Shown here: one piece after another, positions 19,066 through 29,874 of the stretch
Layout of the letters: every line of letters begins with the position of its first letter
Position numbering within the stretch: position 1 is the first letter of the stretch
Source of the DNA: Methylobacterium ajmalii
GTDB taxonomy: Bacteria; Pseudomonadota; Alphaproteobacteria; Rhizobiales; Beijerinckiaceae
Assembly: GCF_016613415.1 (NCBI RefSeq)
Contig: NZ_JACWCT010000072.1
Location: 43,274-107,273 of the forward strand
DNA length: 64,000 nucleotides
Reading direction: 5' to 3'
Made by a program: the position numbers and the translations under genes
Notes under the pieces: generated by a model
What the model saw: the letters and a program-made list of their open reading frames with translations, nothing else
Database searches by the model: none
What the model was told of the DNA's origin: nothing

Positions 19066-20529
19066 TCACCGGTAGCAGACGGCCTTGGCCGCCTCGATCA
19101 CCTCGGCGACGTTCGGCAGCGCGAGCTTCTCGAGGTTCGCCGCGTAGGGCATCGGCACGTCCTTGCCGGTGATGCGCAGCACGGGAGCGTCGAGGTAGTC
19201 GAAGGCGTCGACCATCAGGCGGGCGGCGATCTCGGCGCCGACGCCCGATTGCGGGAAGCCTTCTTCCACGGTGATGCAGCGGCCGGTCTTCTTCACCGAG
19301 GCGACCACCGTCTCCGAATCCATCGGCCGGATGGTGCGCAGGTCGATCACCTCGGCCTCGATGCCCGCCTCGGCGAGTTCGTGCGCGGCCTTCAGCGCGT
19401 AGGTCATGCCGATGCCGAACGAGACGATCGTCACGTCCTTCCCCTCGCGATGCACCTTGGCCTTGCCGATCGGCACCGTGAAGTCGTCGAGCTGCGGCAC
19501 CGGGAAGGACTGGCCGTAGAGAATCTCGTTCTCGAGGAAGACCACCGGGTTCGGGTCGCGGATGGCGCTCTTGAGCAAGCCCTTCGCGTCCGAGGCGGTG
19601 TAGGGCATGACCACCTTCAGGCCCGGCACGTTGGAGTACCAGGCGGCGTAGTCGTGGCTGTGCTGGGCGCCGACCCGGGCCGCCGCGCCGTTGGGGCCGC
19701 GGAACACGATCGGGCAGCCGAGCTGGCCGCCGGACATGTACAGGGTCTTGGCCGCCGAGTTGATGATCTGGTCGATCGCCTGCATGGCGAAGTTGAAGGT
19801 CATGAACTCGACGATGGGCTTCAAGCCCGTGAACGCCGCGCCGACGCCGACGCCGGCAAAGCCATGCTCGGTGATCGGGGTGTCGACGACGCGCTTCGCG
19901 CCGAATTCCTGCAGCAGGCCTTGCGTGATCTTGTAGGCGCCCTGGTACTCGGCGACTTCCTCGCCCATGACGAAGACGTTCTCGTCCCGGCGCATCTCCT
20001 CGGCCATCGCGTCGCGCAGGGCCTCGCGGACCGTCTGGGTCACCATCTGGGTGCCCTCGGGGATCTCGGCCATCGCCGGATCCTGGCCGCGGTTGGTGAT
20101 CACCGCCGGCGCGGCGGGTTTCTCGACCGGCTTGTCGTCCTCGGTCTTGGCCGCCGGGGCGGGGCGCTCGGCCTGGCCTTCCGCCTGCATGTCGGGGGCG
20201 GGGGCCTTCTGAACCTCGCCCTCGGCCTTGCCGTTCGGCTTGCTGTTCGACTGGCCGCCGCCGGCCTCGACGCCCGCCGGATCCTCGCCCTCCTCGGCCA
20301 GCACCGCGATCGGGGTGTTGACCGCGACGTTGTCGGTGCCGTCGGCGACGAGGATCTTGGCGAGCACGCCCTCGTCGACCGCCTCGACCTCCATGGTCGC
20401 CTTGTCGGTCTCGATCTCGGCCAGGATGTCGCCGGCCTTGACCGGGTCGCCCTCCTTCTTGAGCCACTTCGCCAGCTTGCCCTGCTCCATCGTCGGCGAG
20501 AGGGCAGGCATCAGGATGTCGGTCGCCAT
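19066..20529 (-). CDS. pdhB: pyruvate dehydrogenase E1 beta subunit with N-terminal lipoyl domain
   Basis: A 487-residue E1-beta that helps decarboxylate pyruvate with thiamine diphosphate. Unusual compared with most bacteria, but normal in Rhizobiales, residues 1-80 are a lipoyl domain (Lys43 in [10 protein letters not shown]) nearly identical to that of pdhC, joined by an Ala/Pro/Glu-rich linker of about 70 residues. The E1-beta part begins at [39 protein letters not shown]. The TPP-binding glutamate lies in MGEEV and the interface in [39 protein letters not shown]. It ends 5 bp before DUF5076. Confidence 0.97.
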   Translation of the reverse strand: MATDILMPALSPTMEQGKLAKWLKKEGDPVKAGDILAEIETDKATMEVEAVDEGVLAKILVADGTDNVAVNTPIAVLAEEGEDPAGVEAGGGQSNSKPNGKAEGEVQKAPAPDMQAEGQAERPAPAAKTEDDKPVEKPAAPAVITNRGQDPAMAEIPEGTQMVTQTVREALRDAMAEEMRRDENVFVMGEEVAEYQGAYKITQGLLQEFGAKRVVDTPITEHGFAGVGVGAAFTGLKPIVEFMTFNFAMQAIDQIINSAAKTLYMSGGQLGCPIVFRGPNGAAARVGAQHSHDYAAWYSNVPGLKVVMPYTASDAKGLLKSAIRDPNPVVFLENEILYGQSFPVPQLDDFTVPIGKAKVHREGKDVTIVSFGIGMTYALKAAHELAEAGIEAEVIDLRTIRPMDSETVVASVKKTGRCITVEEGFPQSGVGAEIAARLMVDAFDYLDAPVLRITGKDVPMPYAANLEKLALPNVAEVIEAAKAVCYR

Positions 20530-20632
20530 AGGGTGCTCTGTCGATCCGGGAGAGGGGCGCCGGGTCGGGCGCCGGCCGAAGGCGAGGGGAGCCGTCCGCG
20601 GGGCGGACGGCCAGGGCGCGCGGGGAGGGGCG

Positions 20633-21673
20633 CTAGAGCAGGATGTCGGTCCAGAGCTCGGAGGGATCCGGCTCGGGATCGCTGGTGGCGAAGTCCGCCG
20701 ACTCGTTGACGATCGCCCGCACCTTGGCGTCGACCGCCTTGATCTCGTCCTCCGGCACCTTGTGGGCGCCGAGCAGGCGCTTGCGGACCTGCTCGATCGG
20801 GTCGGATTCCTCGCGCATGCGGGCGACCTCGTCCTTGGTCCGGTACTTGGCCGGATCGGACATCGAGTGGCCGCGATAGCGGTAGGTCTGCATCTCGAGG
20901 ATGTAGGGGCCCTCGCCGTCGCGGGCATGCGCGATGGCGCGGGTCGCCGCCTCGCGCACGGCGCGCACGTCCATGCCGTCGACCTGCTCGCCCGGGATGC
21001 CGAAGGAGACGCCGCGCTTGGAAAAGTCGGTCTGGGCCGAGGCCCGCGAGACCGAGGTGCCCATGGCGTAGCGGTTGTTCTCGATCACGTAGACCACGGG
21101 CAGCTTCCACAGCTGCGCCATGTTGAAGCTCTCGTAGACCTGGCCCTGGTTGGCCGCGCCGTCGCCCATGTAGGTCAGGCTGACCGCGCCGTCGCCGCGG
21201 TACTTGTTGGCAAAGCCGAGCCCGGTGCCGAGCGACACCTGCGCCCCGACGATGCCGTGGCCGCCATAGAAGTTCTTCTCGCGGGAGAACATGTGCATCG
21301 AGCCGCCCTTGCCGCGGGAATAGCCTCCCTTGCGGCCGGTCAGCTCGGCCATCACGCCCTTCGGCTCCATGCCGCAGGCCAGCATGTGGCCGTGGTCGCG
21401 GTAGCCGGTGATGACCTGGTCGCCGTCCTTCGAGGCCATCTGGACCCCGATCACCACGGCCTCCTGGCCGATGTAGAGGTGGCAGAAGCCGCCGATCAGG
21501 CCCATGCCGTAGAGCTGGCCGGCCTTCTCCTCGAAGCGGCGGATCAGCAGCATCTCGCGATAGGCGTGAAGATCCTCGTCCCGGCTGAAGGCCGGCACGT
21601 TCGAGGCCGGCGGCAGCGCCGCCATCTCGCGGGCCTCGTCGCTCCCGCGGTGGGCCTCTTTCGCGGCATCCAT
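20633..21673 (-). CDS. pdhA: pyruvate dehydrogenase E1 alpha subunit
   Basis: A 346-residue thiamine-diphosphate subunit forming the E1 heterotetramer with PdhB. The TPP/Mg motif [31 protein letters not shown] is complete (GDG to NN), preceded by [12 protein letters not shown] and GGKGGS-type loop [24 protein letters not shown], and followed by the phosphorylation-loop-like [19 protein letters not shown]. The ATG at 21673 has GGGAGGG upstream; a GTG two codons before is also possible. There are 103 bases between its stop and pdhB. The ftsB gene lies 123 bp upstream, the conserved rhizobial order. Confidence 0.96.
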   Translation of the reverse strand: MDAAKEAHRGSDEAREMAALPPASNVPAFSRDEDLHAYREMLLIRRFEEKAGQLYGMGLIGGFCHLYIGQEAVVIGVQMASKDGDQVITGYRDHGHMLACGMEPKGVMAELTGRKGGYSRGKGGSMHMFSREKNFYGGHGIVGAQVSLGTGLGFANKYRGDGAVSLTYMGDGAANQGQVYESFNMAQLWKLPVVYVIENNRYAMGTSVSRASAQTDFSKRGVSFGIPGEQVDGMDVRAVREAATRAIAHARDGEGPYILEMQTYRYRGHSMSDPAKYRTKDEVARMREESDPIEQVRKRLLGAHKVPEDEIKAVDAKVRAIVNESADFATSDPEPDPSELWTDILL

Positions 21674-21796
21674 CGGCACCCTCCCGGCTGCTACCTTTAT
21701 GGGAGAGCTTTTAGGGCAGGCGGGGGCGCAAATCGAGCGCTTTGGGACCGAAAGCCGCTGGCCTGGGGATGGGTTGGGGACGACGGACGCGGCGCG

Positions 21797-22108
21797 TCAG
21801 GGGTTGATGATGACGACGTCGTTGGGATGGACGCGGCCGAGCACCACCCGGGCGCGCTCCTCCAGAAGGTCGCGGTCGATCTGGTCGCTGCGCAGGAGCG
21901 CGACGCGGCGCTCCCACTCGGTCCGGTCGGCCTTGGTGGCGTCGAGCTCCTGCTGCAGGCCGTAGGCCTGGATCTTCAGGGCCCGCTTGGCCTCGAGGCC
22001 GCGGCTTCCGCTCTCGGCCTCGTGCAGGAAGTAGCCGACCACGAGGATCGACACGGCGTAGAGGCCGAGCGGCAACAGGATGGCACGGGCGCGACGACGG
22101 ACTACCAT
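21797..22108 (-). CDS. ftsB: cell-division protein of the FtsB/DivIC family
   Basis: A 103-residue bitopic membrane protein of the septum-formation initiator family, part of the FtsQLB complex that activates septal wall synthesis. Residues 9-28 form the transmembrane helix (ILLPLGLYAVSILVVGYFL), residues about 32-75 a coiled coil (GLEAKRALKIQAYGLQQELDATKADRTEWERRVALL), and the end is the conserved C-terminal RVVLGRVHPNDVVIIN. In most Rhizobiales it follows eno and precedes pdhA. Here an AraC/EamA pair lies between eno and ftsB. Confidence 0.92.
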   Translation of the reverse strand: MVVRRRARAILLPLGLYAVSILVVGYFLHEAESGSRGLEAKRALKIQAYGLQQELDATKADRTEWERRVALLRSDQIDRDLLEERARVVLGRVHPNDVVIINP

Positions 22109-22151
22109 GCCGGGGAGAATGGGGCGGGAGGGTTAAGGAAGGCTCAAGGCG

Positions 22152-23048
22152 TCACGCCGCGCCCCGCCACGCCGCCGGGGTGAACCCGGTCGCCTGCTTG
22201 AAGCGGCGGGTGAAGTGGCTCTGCGAGGCGAAGCCGCAGGCGAGCGCGACCTCGGCGAGGCTCTCCCGGCCCGCCGCCGAAAAATCCTCTCCCGGCAGGC
22301 CCTTGCCCAGCAGGTCCTTGGCCCTGGCGATCCGCCGCTCGGTCACGTAGCGGTGCGGCGGCACGCCGAAGCTCGCCTTGAACATCTTGGCGAAGTGGAA
22401 GGGGCTCAGGCCCGCGGCCTCGGCGAGGTCGTCGAGGGACAGGGCCTCGGCGAGGCGGGCCTCGATGACCTCGGCGGTCCGGCGCCGGATCGCCGGCGAG
22501 AGGCCGCCGGTCACCGGCCGCGCGCCCCGGGCGCCGGCATGGCGCCGCAGCAGGGCGTGGAGCAGGAGGTGGCAGGCGCTCCCGAGCGCCATCCGGTCGG
22601 CGCCCGCCGTCCAGTCGAGGGGCAGCACCGCGCCGCGCATCAGCATCGCGGTGGCGGGGTCCTCCGCGAAGGTCAGCTCGTGCAGCGCGATGGCGCGGGG
22701 GTCGACGTCGAGGGCGCTCGCCGCCTGGTAGGCCAAGGTCTCGGGCGCGACGTAGAGGTGCAGCATCCGCAGCGGACCGCCGATCAGCCAGCGGCTCTCG
22801 TGGCCGGCCGGCAGCAGGCAGAGCTTGTCCGGCCCGCCGCCCGACACCGCGCCGTCCTCGCGCACCACGCCCTCGCCGCCCTCGAGGTAGAGGCTCAGCG
22901 TGTGGTGGCCCGGCCGGTCGTAGCGGGCGCGGTTGTCGCGGTTGTGCCACTCGGCGAGCGACAGCCCGCGGCCGAGATCGGCGCTGCGCAGGAGCGCCGC
23001 GCCGGTGCGGGAGAGGGCGTCGCGGACGTCGGGATTCGGCGCGGTCAC
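22152..23048 (-). CDS. AraC family transcriptional regulator
   Basis: A regulator of about 298 residues. The N-terminal half is a cupin-like sensing domain (YDRPGHHTLSLYLEGGEGVV, KLCLLPAGHESRWLIGGPLRMLHLYV); the C-terminal 100 residues hold the double HTH: LSLDDLAEAAGLSPFHFAKMFKASFGVPPHRYVTERRIARAKDLL and LAEVALACGFASQSHFTRRFKQATGFTPAAWR, the classical AraC signature. The start is uncertain; GTG 23048 is chosen because residues upstream look non-coding. It is divergent from an EamA-type exporter at 23224, the likely target. The pair seems inserted between eno and ftsB. Confidence 0.88.
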   Translation of the reverse strand: MTAPNPDVRDALSRTGAALLRSADLGRGLSLAEWHNRDNRARYDRPGHHTLSLYLEGGEGVVREDGAVSGGGPDKLCLLPAGHESRWLIGGPLRMLHLYVAPETLAYQAASALDVDPRAIALHELTFAEDPATAMLMRGAVLPLDWTAGADRMALGSACHLLLHALLRRHAGARGARPVTGGLSPAIRRRTAEVIEARLAEALSLDDLAEAAGLSPFHFAKMFKASFGVPPHRYVTERRIARAKDLLGKGLPGEDFSAAGRESLAEVALACGFASQSHFTRRFKQATGFTPAAWRGAA

Positions 23049-23223
23049 GGTCTCGGGGCCAGGACGAGTGTGCCGGGGAACTGTACGGGCCGGCGCCCGC
23101 CGCCCGCAACGGGGCGGGGGGCACGAAACCCCAAGAACGGGCAACGCCGCCGCCGGAACCGGGAAGCCGCCCGGTCCGCGTCCGGTCTATGCCGGGCGTC
23201 CGAGCCCGCCGGAACCCGACGCC

Positions 23224-24141
23224 GTGACCGCCTTCCTGTACGCCCTGACCGTCCTCATCTGGGGCACGACCTGGATCGCCATCAAGCACCAGCTCGGCCC
23301 CGTCGCCTTCGAGGCCTCCATCGCCTACCGCTTCGCGCTGGCCGGCACCGTGCTCGCCGGCGCGCTGATCCTCTCCGGGCGGCTCGCGCCGATCCCGCGG
23401 CGGCACCTGCCCTTCGTGGCGCTGCAGGCCGTGTGCCTGTTCTCGTGCAACTTCGCCTGCTTCTACCTCGCCGCGCGCTCGGTCCCGAGCGGGATCGTCT
23501 CGGTGGTGTTTTCCGCCGCCACGATCTTCAACGTCGCCAACGCCTACCTCTTCCACCGCCGCAGGCCCGCCCCCCGGATCCTCGCCGGGGCGTCGATCGG
23601 GCTCCTCGGCATCGCCTGCCTGTTCCGGGACACGCTCGCCGGCACGGCGCTCGACCGGGACACCGCGATCGGCCTCGCCCTGGCGCTCCTCGGCACCTGG
23701 TTCTTCTCGGCCGGCAACCTCGTCTCGGCCCGCAACCAGCGCCACGGGCTGCCGGTCGCGACGGTGAACGCCTACGGGATGCTGATCGGGGCCGCCCTGG
23801 TGGCCGGGGTCGCGGCGTCGCGCGGGGTGCCGTTCGGCTTCGACCCCTCGCCGGCCTATGTCGGAGCGCTCCTCTACCTCGCGATCCCCGGCTCGGTGAT
23901 CGGCTTCACCGCCTACCTGACGGTGGTGCACCGGATCGGCCCCGAGAAGGCCGCCTACATGACCGTGCTGTTTCCGGTCGTGGCGCTCACGATCTCGGTC
24001 TTCGCCGAGGGCTACCGGGTGACGCCGCTGGCGGGCCTCGGCTTCGCCCTGGTGCTGGCCGGGAACGTCGCGGTTTTCGCGCCCCTGCGGCGGTGGCGCG
24101 GCCAGCAAAAAGGCCGCCCGGAGGCGGCCTGCGACGCGTGA
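23224..24141 (+). CDS. EamA/DMT family transporter
   Basis: A 305-residue drug/metabolite-type transporter with about ten membrane helices in two EamA repeats. The first repeat starts FLYALTVLIWGTTWIAIKHQLG, the family signature; the second begins near ALALLGTWFFSAGNLVSARNQRHGLPVATVNAYGM and ends GLGFALVLAGNVAVFAPLRRW. Transport substrate unknown, possibly an amino acid or metabolite exported on command of the divergent AraC regulator. Start GTG 23224; the hydrophobic run begins at residue 3, so little can lie upstream. Its 3' end contains the terminator of the convergent eno gene. Confidence 0.87.
   Translation: MTAFLYALTVLIWGTTWIAIKHQLGPVAFEASIAYRFALAGTVLAGALILSGRLAPIPRRHLPFVALQAVCLFSCNFACFYLAARSVPSGIVSVVFSAATIFNVANAYLFHRRRPAPRILAGASIGLLGIACLFRDTLAGTALDRDTAIGLALALLGTWFFSAGNLVSARNQRHGLPVATVNAYGMLIGAALVAGVAASRGVPFGFDPSPAYVGALLYLAIPGSVIGFTAYLTVVHRIGPEKAAYMTVLFPVVALTISVFAEGYRVTPLAGLGFALVLAGNVAVFAPLRRWRGQQKGRPEAACDA
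24107..24130 (-). terminator. intrinsic terminator of eno
   Basis: On the minus strand GGCCGCC-TCC-GGGCGGCC is followed by five T, about 63 bp past the eno stop. It lies within the last codons of the convergent EamA gene. A second strong stem without T-run (GAGGGGCCG/CGGCCCCTC, 24161-24180) lies between the two genes and could serve both directions. Confidence 0.75.
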
Positions 24142-24192
24142 GATCCCTCGGAGGATCGGGGAGGGGCCGTCCGGCCCCTCCGGATGTGGTGG

Positions 24193-25512
<1,320 letters not shown>

Positions 25513-25667
25513 TTATCGGCCAAGATGCCGCCTGCGGCAAGCCGCCCGAGGGTCGAGACCGGCCAGGGCTGGGGACCGGCGAACGAAGGGACGGCCGGCG
25601 ATCGTCGGGAAGACCGTGCGCGGGGCAGCCGGTTTCGCGCGGGCCCGCGCGGGTCTATAGGGCAGGC

Positions 25668-26132
25668 ATGACGCAAGACATCACCGACCATGCCCGGCAG
25701 CTCGGGCAGCCCATCGCCCAGCCGCGCTCGCCGGAGGAGGCCCAGCTCGACCGGGTGCCGAACCCGCATCCGGACACCGATTACTGCGCCCGCTTCACCG
25801 CGCCGGAATTCACCTCGCTCTGCCCGGTGACCGGCCAGCCCGACTTCGCCATCCTGGTGATCGACTACGTGCCGGACCGATGGCTCGTCGAGTCGAAGTC
25901 GCTGAAGCTCTACCTGCACAGCTTCCGCGATCACGGCGCCTTCCACGAGGATTGCACCGTCGGCATCGGCCGCCGGCTGACCGCCCTGCTGGAGCCGCGC
26001 TACCTGCGCATCGGCGGCTACTGGTACCCGCGCGGCGGCATCCCGATCGACGTGTTCTGGCAGACCGGCACCCCGCCGGCCTCGATCTGGCTGCCCGACC
26101 AGGGCGTGCCGCCCTACCGGGCCCGGGGCTGA
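25668..26132 (+). CDS. queF: NADPH-dependent 7-cyano-7-deazaguanine reductase
   Basis: A 154-residue unimodular QueF that reduces preQ0 to preQ1 in queuosine synthesis for tRNA. The thioimide-forming Cys52 lies in [13 protein letters not shown] with Asp59; the QueF motif [20 protein letters not shown] (residues 75-94) binds NADPH. Typical short-type length. No other queuosine gene and no preQ1 riboswitch is seen beside it. It is divergent from eno; the 194 bp between them should hold both promoters. Confidence 0.95.
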   Translation: MTQDITDHARQLGQPIAQPRSPEEAQLDRVPNPHPDTDYCARFTAPEFTSLCPVTGQPDFAILVIDYVPDRWLVESKSLKLYLHSFRDHGAFHEDCTVGIGRRLTALLEPRYLRIGGYWYPRGGIPIDVFWQTGTPPASIWLPDQGVPPYRARG

Positions 26133-26156
26133 GCAAGAGAGGGGCTGAGCAAACGA

Positions 26157-26186
26157 AAGGGCGGCCGGGTCACCCCGGCCGCCCTT
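26157..26186. terminator. bidirectional terminator stem-loop after queF
   Basis: AAGGGCGGCCGGG pairs perfectly with CCCGGCCGCCCTT (13 bp) across a 4-base loop. It lies between the convergent queF and Gly/Tyr-rich protein genes and offers a short A/T edge on each side. Confidence 0.65.
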
Positions 26187-26210
26187 CGTCATCTCGGATC
26201 GGCTGCGATC

Positions 26211-26543
26211 TCAGTAGCCGTAGCCATACCCGTAGGCCGGGGCCGGAGCACCGTAGCCATAGCCGTAGCCGTTGCGGCGGGCGGCATCGGCTGCGGCGGC
26301 CGCGCCGATCGCGCCCACGGCGGCACCGGCGATGCCGAGGCCGACGGCGGCGCCCGGCGAGATGCCGCGGCGGCGCCCGCCATAGGCGTAGTTCCGGCCG
26401 ACATACCCGCGGCCGTAGCCGTGGCCGTAATGGTGGCCGTAGCCGTGACCGCGCCAGCCCTGGGCCTGAGCCGGGGAGGGGGCGACAGTGGACACGGCGC
26501 CGAGGGCTACCGCGAGGGCCGGGATGATCGCCAGCTTGCGCAT
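26211..26543 (-). CDS. secreted Gly/Tyr/His-rich small protein
   Basis: A 110-residue precursor with a clean signal peptide (MRKLAIIPALAVALGAVSTVA, cleavage after AQA near residue 28). Mature part: a GYG/GHG-rich stretch (residues 29-55), a hydrophobic glycine-rich segment PGAAVGLGIAGAAVGAIGAAAAA that resembles a glycine-zipper, then a tail of GYGYGYG repeats. Such glycine-zipper secreted proteins are common in Methylobacterium and rhizobia and are of unknown role; membrane insertion or surface deposition is possible. AGGAG precedes the ATG. Confidence 0.83.
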   Translation of the reverse strand: MRKLAIIPALAVALGAVSTVAPSPAQAQGWRGHGYGHHYGHGYGRGYVGRNYAYGGRRRGISPGAAVGLGIAGAAVGAIGAAAAADAARRNGYGYGYGAPAPAYGYGYGY

Positions 26544-26744
26544 CGTTGATCTCCTGCTTTCGTTCAAGCGATTGACCCGAACAACGAGCTCGGCCGGGAA
26601 GGGTTCCCGTAATCGCTCGGCCCGGGTCCGCCCGCCGACGTGGCGATGGACCGGTCGTCCGGTCCCCGCCACGGGGGACGTGACTGTCGCTGATCCTGGC
26701 GGCCGCCGCCTGAACTCGGGATGAACTGGCGCTCGACCGGGACG

Positions 26745-27947
26745 TCAGCCCGGCCGAGCGAGACGCCGGGCGGTGACGAGGCCGACGGCGAGGATCGTGG
26801 CGGCGCACAGGGCGAGCGCCGGCAGCTGGCCGAGGGTCTCGAGGCCCAGGCCCAGCACCGCCACGCCGATGGCCTGGCCGCAGAAGAACGAGAAAGCGTG
26901 CAGCGCCACCGCCGAGGCCCGGGCCTCCGGCACCACCTCGGTCACCTGCACCTGGAAGGTGTTGTGCAGCATGTAGAAGCCGAGGCCGAGGGCCACGAGC
27001 GCCGCGGCGTCGGTCTGCCAGGCGCCGGCGAGGCCGACGGTGAGCAGGGCGCCGCCCGAGACCGCGCCGCCCGCCATCAGCATCCGGGTCTGGCCGAGGA
27101 GGCGCAGCAGGAGCCCGACCGTCAGCGAGTAGGTCAGGCCGCCGGCCGCGAAGCCCGCCAGCACCAGCCCGGCCTCCCGGGGACCGCCCTCGCCGCGGGC
27201 CTCGATCAGGTGGGCGAGGTGCGGGAAGATGCCGAACACCGCGACCGCCTCGACGAAGACGGCGGCAAAGAGCACCCGGGCGCGGGGGGTGCGCAGGATC
27301 GTGCGGTAGCGCGCCAGCGCCGGCGCCAGGGCGAAGCGACCCCCGGGCGCGCGCAGGCGCCGGGCGAAGCCGAGGGCGACGCCGAGGAGGCCGACGATCC
27401 CAACCCCGGTCGCGAGGGCGAACACGCCGCGCCAGCCGATCGCCCCCTCGATCAGCCCGGCGATGGTCGAGCCCGAGAGCTGGCCGAGGATCACCGCGAC
27501 GAGGAAGCGGCCGATCGCCACCTGGCGCTGGGCCATCGGGATGCGGTCGCCCATCATGGCGAGCGAGAGCGGGATCACCCCGCCGGCCGCCGCGCCCGCG
27601 ACCATGCGCAGGCCGAACAGGGTGCCGATGTCGCCCGCCACCGTGCAGGCGGCGAGCGCGAGGCTCATCACCACGAGGCAGGTGACCACCACCCGCTCCT
27701 TGCCGAGCGCGTCGCCGACCGGGCCGAGGATCGGCTGGATCAGCGCGTAGGGCAGGGCGAAGGCGGTGGAGAGGAGCGCCACGGTGGCGGGCGGGCTCGC
27801 GAGGTCGCGGGCGAGCACGCCGACCAGCGGCTCGACCACCCGTCCCGCGAAGGTGCTGGCGAAGCCCCCGGCGGCCAGGACCGCGATCAGGCGGGCGGGC
27901 GACCCGTGTTGGAGCGATCCTTGCTGCGGCGTCTCGGCGGCCTGCAT
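26745..27947 (-). CDS. MFS transporter
   Basis: A 400-residue major facilitator with about twelve helices. Hydrophobic periodicity begins at residue 18 (LIAVLAAGGFASTFAGRVVEPLVG); the intracellular loop after helix 2 reads ILGPVGDALGKERVVV, the motif-A equivalent GxxxDxxGxRR in weakened form; a second such loop occurs mid-protein. Probably a proton-driven exporter of the drug/arabinose-efflux kind, substrate unknown. It starts 10 bp after the kdsA stop, so it is likely co-transcribed with kdsA, though a metabolic link is not evident. Confidence 0.87.
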   Translation of the reverse strand: MQAAETPQQGSLQHGSPARLIAVLAAGGFASTFAGRVVEPLVGVLARDLASPPATVALLSTAFALPYALIQPILGPVGDALGKERVVVTCLVVMSLALAACTVAGDIGTLFGLRMVAGAAAGGVIPLSLAMMGDRIPMAQRQVAIGRFLVAVILGQLSGSTIAGLIEGAIGWRGVFALATGVGIVGLLGVALGFARRLRAPGGRFALAPALARYRTILRTPRARVLFAAVFVEAVAVFGIFPHLAHLIEARGEGGPREAGLVLAGFAAGGLTYSLTVGLLLRLLGQTRMLMAGGAVSGGALLTVGLAGAWQTDAAALVALGLGFYMLHNTFQVQVTEVVPEARASAVALHAFSFFCGQAIGVAVLGLGLETLGQLPALALCAATILAVGLVTARRLARPG

Positions 27948-27957
27948 CGCCCCCGCC

Positions 27958-28833
27958 TCAGCCGCCGGCCCCGTCGGTCGCTCGCGCCTTGGCGAGCCGG
28001 TCGAAGGCCTGGAGCTCGGCGAGCAGGGCCGGCATCTGGCGCAACGGCACCATGTTGGGCCCGTCCGAGGGCGCCCGGTCGGGATCGGCGTGGGTCTCGA
28101 TGAACACGCCGGCGACGCCCACCGCCACGGCGGCCCGGGCGAGCACCGGCACGAACTCGCGCTGGCCGCCCGAGGTGGCGCCCTGGCCGCCGGGCTGCTG
28201 CACCGAGTGGGTGGCGTCGAACACCACCGGCAGGCCGCCGCTCACCTGCGCCATGATCGGCAGGGCGCGCATGTCGGAGACGAGCGTGTTGTAGCCGAAC
28301 GAGGCGCCGCGCTCGGTGAGGAGCACGTTGGGGTTGCCCGCGCCGGTGATCTTGGCCGCGACGTGGGCCATGTCCCAGGGGGCGAGGAACTGCCCCTTCT
28401 TGACGTTGACGACCCGCCCGGTGGCGGCGGCCGCCAGCAGCAGGTCGGTCTGCCGGCACAGGAAGGCCGGGATCTGCAGCACGTCGACGGCCTGCGCGGC
28501 CTCGGCGCAATGCCCGGCCTCGTGCACGTCGGTGACGACCGGCAGGCCCAGGGTCTCGCGGATCTCGGCGAAGATCGGCAGCGCCTGGCTCAAGCCGAGG
28601 CCCCGGCTCGACCCGGCCGAGGTGCGGTTGGCCTTGTCGAAGGACGACTTGAACACGAGGCCGATGCCGAGCCGCGCCGTCATCTCCTTGAGGGCGCCGG
28701 CGACCTCGAGGGCGTGGGCCCGGCTCTCCAGCGCGCAGGGGCCGGCGATCAGGCCGAGCGGCAGGTGGTTGCCGAAGCGGACGGAGCCGGCGGCGACGGT
28801 GACGGGCGAGGCCGAAGGGGATGGGGTCGACAT
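27958..28833 (-). CDS. kdsA: 3-deoxy-8-phosphooctulonate synthase
   Basis: A 291-residue enzyme condensing arabinose 5-phosphate with phosphoenolpyruvate to form KDO 8-phosphate for lipopolysaccharide. Signatures: [76 protein letters not shown] and [14 protein letters not shown]. Start ATG 28833 chosen because the conserved core begins about 25 residues later, and upstream sequence has no homology-like pattern. Usually kdsA lies near pyrG or eno in relatives; here it leads an MFS gene. Confidence 0.95.
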   Translation of the reverse strand: MSTPSPSASPVTVAAGSVRFGNHLPLGLIAGPCALESRAHALEVAGALKEMTARLGIGLVFKSSFDKANRTSAGSSRGLGLSQALPIFAEIRETLGLPVVTDVHEAGHCAEAAQAVDVLQIPAFLCRQTDLLLAAAATGRVVNVKKGQFLAPWDMAHVAAKITGAGNPNVLLTERGASFGYNTLVSDMRALPIMAQVSGGLPVVFDATHSVQQPGGQGATSGGQREFVPVLARAAVAVGVAGVFIETHADPDRAPSDGPNMVPLRQMPALLAELQAFDRLAKARATDGAGG

Positions 28834-29052
28834 GGTGGGGAGGCGTAGCGGGTTTCGGGGAGCGCGGGAAGGTGGCGGGCCGCAGGGCACGCACTCGCGC
28901 GGCATGGCGGGCGATCCGTCGGGGTCCGACCCGCGGGATCCCACCCGTCCCGATGCGGGAGGACCGCGCCCTCGGGTCCGTGACCGGCGGCCGGCCCCCA
29001 CCACCGGTCGCCCGGAAGGCCCGCGGCACCCTCCCGCTGACGTATCTGGTAT

Positions 29053-29081
29053 TTGACAATCGTCCATCATAGGAGATGATC
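29053..29081 (+). promoter_or_regulatory. possible promoter of the YdcZ gene
   Basis: TTGACA (29053-29058) is a perfect -35 sequence in an unusually AT-rich patch, followed 17 bases later by the weak -10 candidate ATGATC. ATCAT and ATGAT (29066-29080) form a short inverted repeat within the spacer that could be an operator. Placement upstream of a coupled leader and YdcZ gene supports it; the -10 is poor. Confidence 0.35.
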
Positions 29082-29103
29082 GCAGCACGACAGGAGCCGC
29101 GCC

Positions 29104-29154
29104 ATGCCAACACGTCCCGATCCCGCGCCACCATCCACCGGTGTCGCCCGATGA
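29104..29154 (+). CDS. possible 16-residue leader peptide
   Basis: A short open frame starting at ATG 29104, with AGGAG about 8 bases upstream, encodes 16 residues rich in Pro, Thr and Arg ([16 protein letters not shown]) and stops at TGA overlapping the ATG of the YdcZ gene (ATGA). The YdcZ start itself has no ribosome binding site, so this leader could deliver ribosomes by reinitiation. This rests only on the signals; it may be chance. Confidence 0.35.
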   Translation: MPTRPDPAPPSTGVAR

Positions 29155-29612
29155 CCGGCGCGGCGATCCTCTGCCTCGTCGCCGGGGCGGGACTGGTGGT
29201 GCAGAACGCGCTGATGGGCGCCATGGCGGCGCGGGGCGCCGGGCTGACCGGAGCGCTCCTGTGCAACTCGCTGGTCGGGCTGTCGCTGCTCGGCCTCGTC
29301 GAGGCCTGGCGCAGCGGGCCGGCCTTTCCGCTGCGGCTGATCGAGCGGGTGGAGCCGTGGTTCGTGGTGCCGGGGCTGCTCGGGACGCTGTTCGTCGCCG
29401 CCTGCCTGTACGGCTACCGCCAGCAGGGCGCGACCGTCACGGTGACGATGGTGGTGGCCGGCCAGCTCGCGGCGGGGATCGCCGCCGACGCGGCCGGCCT
29501 GACCGGGCGCCGGAGCGGGATCGAGGCCCCGCTCGGCTGGCAGACCTGGATCGGGGCCGCGCTGCTCGTCGTCGGCGCGGTCTTGGTCCTGCGCGGGCGG
29601 GGGACGGCGTGA
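29151..29612 (+). CDS. DMT family inner-membrane protein, YdcZ/DUF606 type
   Basis: A 153-residue protein with about five hydrophobic helices (residues 2-22, 28-47, 66-86, 91-112, 130-149), matching the DUF606/DMT_YdcZ half-size transporter family that may dimerise to act as exporter. The first helix [22 protein letters not shown] has the typical NAxMGxxA pattern. In-frame upstream codons exist to 29076 but are Arg/His-rich and unlike a membrane protein start. Substrate unknown. Confidence 0.75.
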   Translation: MTGAAILCLVAGAGLVVQNALMGAMAARGAGLTGALLCNSLVGLSLLGLVEAWRSGPAFPLRLIERVEPWFVVPGLLGTLFVAACLYGYRQQGATVTVTMVVAGQLAAGIAADAAGLTGRRSGIEAPLGWQTWIGAALLVVGAVLVLRGRGTA

Positions 29613-29670
29613 CGGAATGGGGACGGACGAGACCGCCCCGTCGGCCGCCACCCCGGCTGGCCCTTGGCCG

Positions 29671-29874
29671 TCAGCCCCGGGCGCCCCGGGGCGCCTCGGT
29701 GGCGGTGGCGGCGAGGCCGTCCGGCGACGGCCCGGGGCCGAGCAGGTTGACGGCGACGTGCAGACCGATGGCGGGTCCGAAGACCAGCGCCAGCATGAGA
29801 AGCAGAACGACCACGACGCTGCGGTCGCGGGTGGCGGCGCCGCCGGAGCGGGCGGTCATCGTCGTCAGGGTCAT
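29671..29874 (-). CDS. small single-span membrane protein
   Basis: A 67-residue protein: charged N-terminus with Arg/Thr, one hydrophobic segment at about residues 19-44 (VVVVLLLMLALVFGPAIGLHVAVNLL), then a short Pro/Gly/Ala tail. A good ribosome binding site (GAGGTGAG) precedes the ATG. I recognise no family; its existence rests on the binding site and the clean helix. Confidence 0.55.
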   Translation of the reverse strand: MTLTTMTARSGGAATRDRSVVVVLLLMLALVFGPAIGLHVAVNLLGPGPSPDGLAATATEAPRGARG

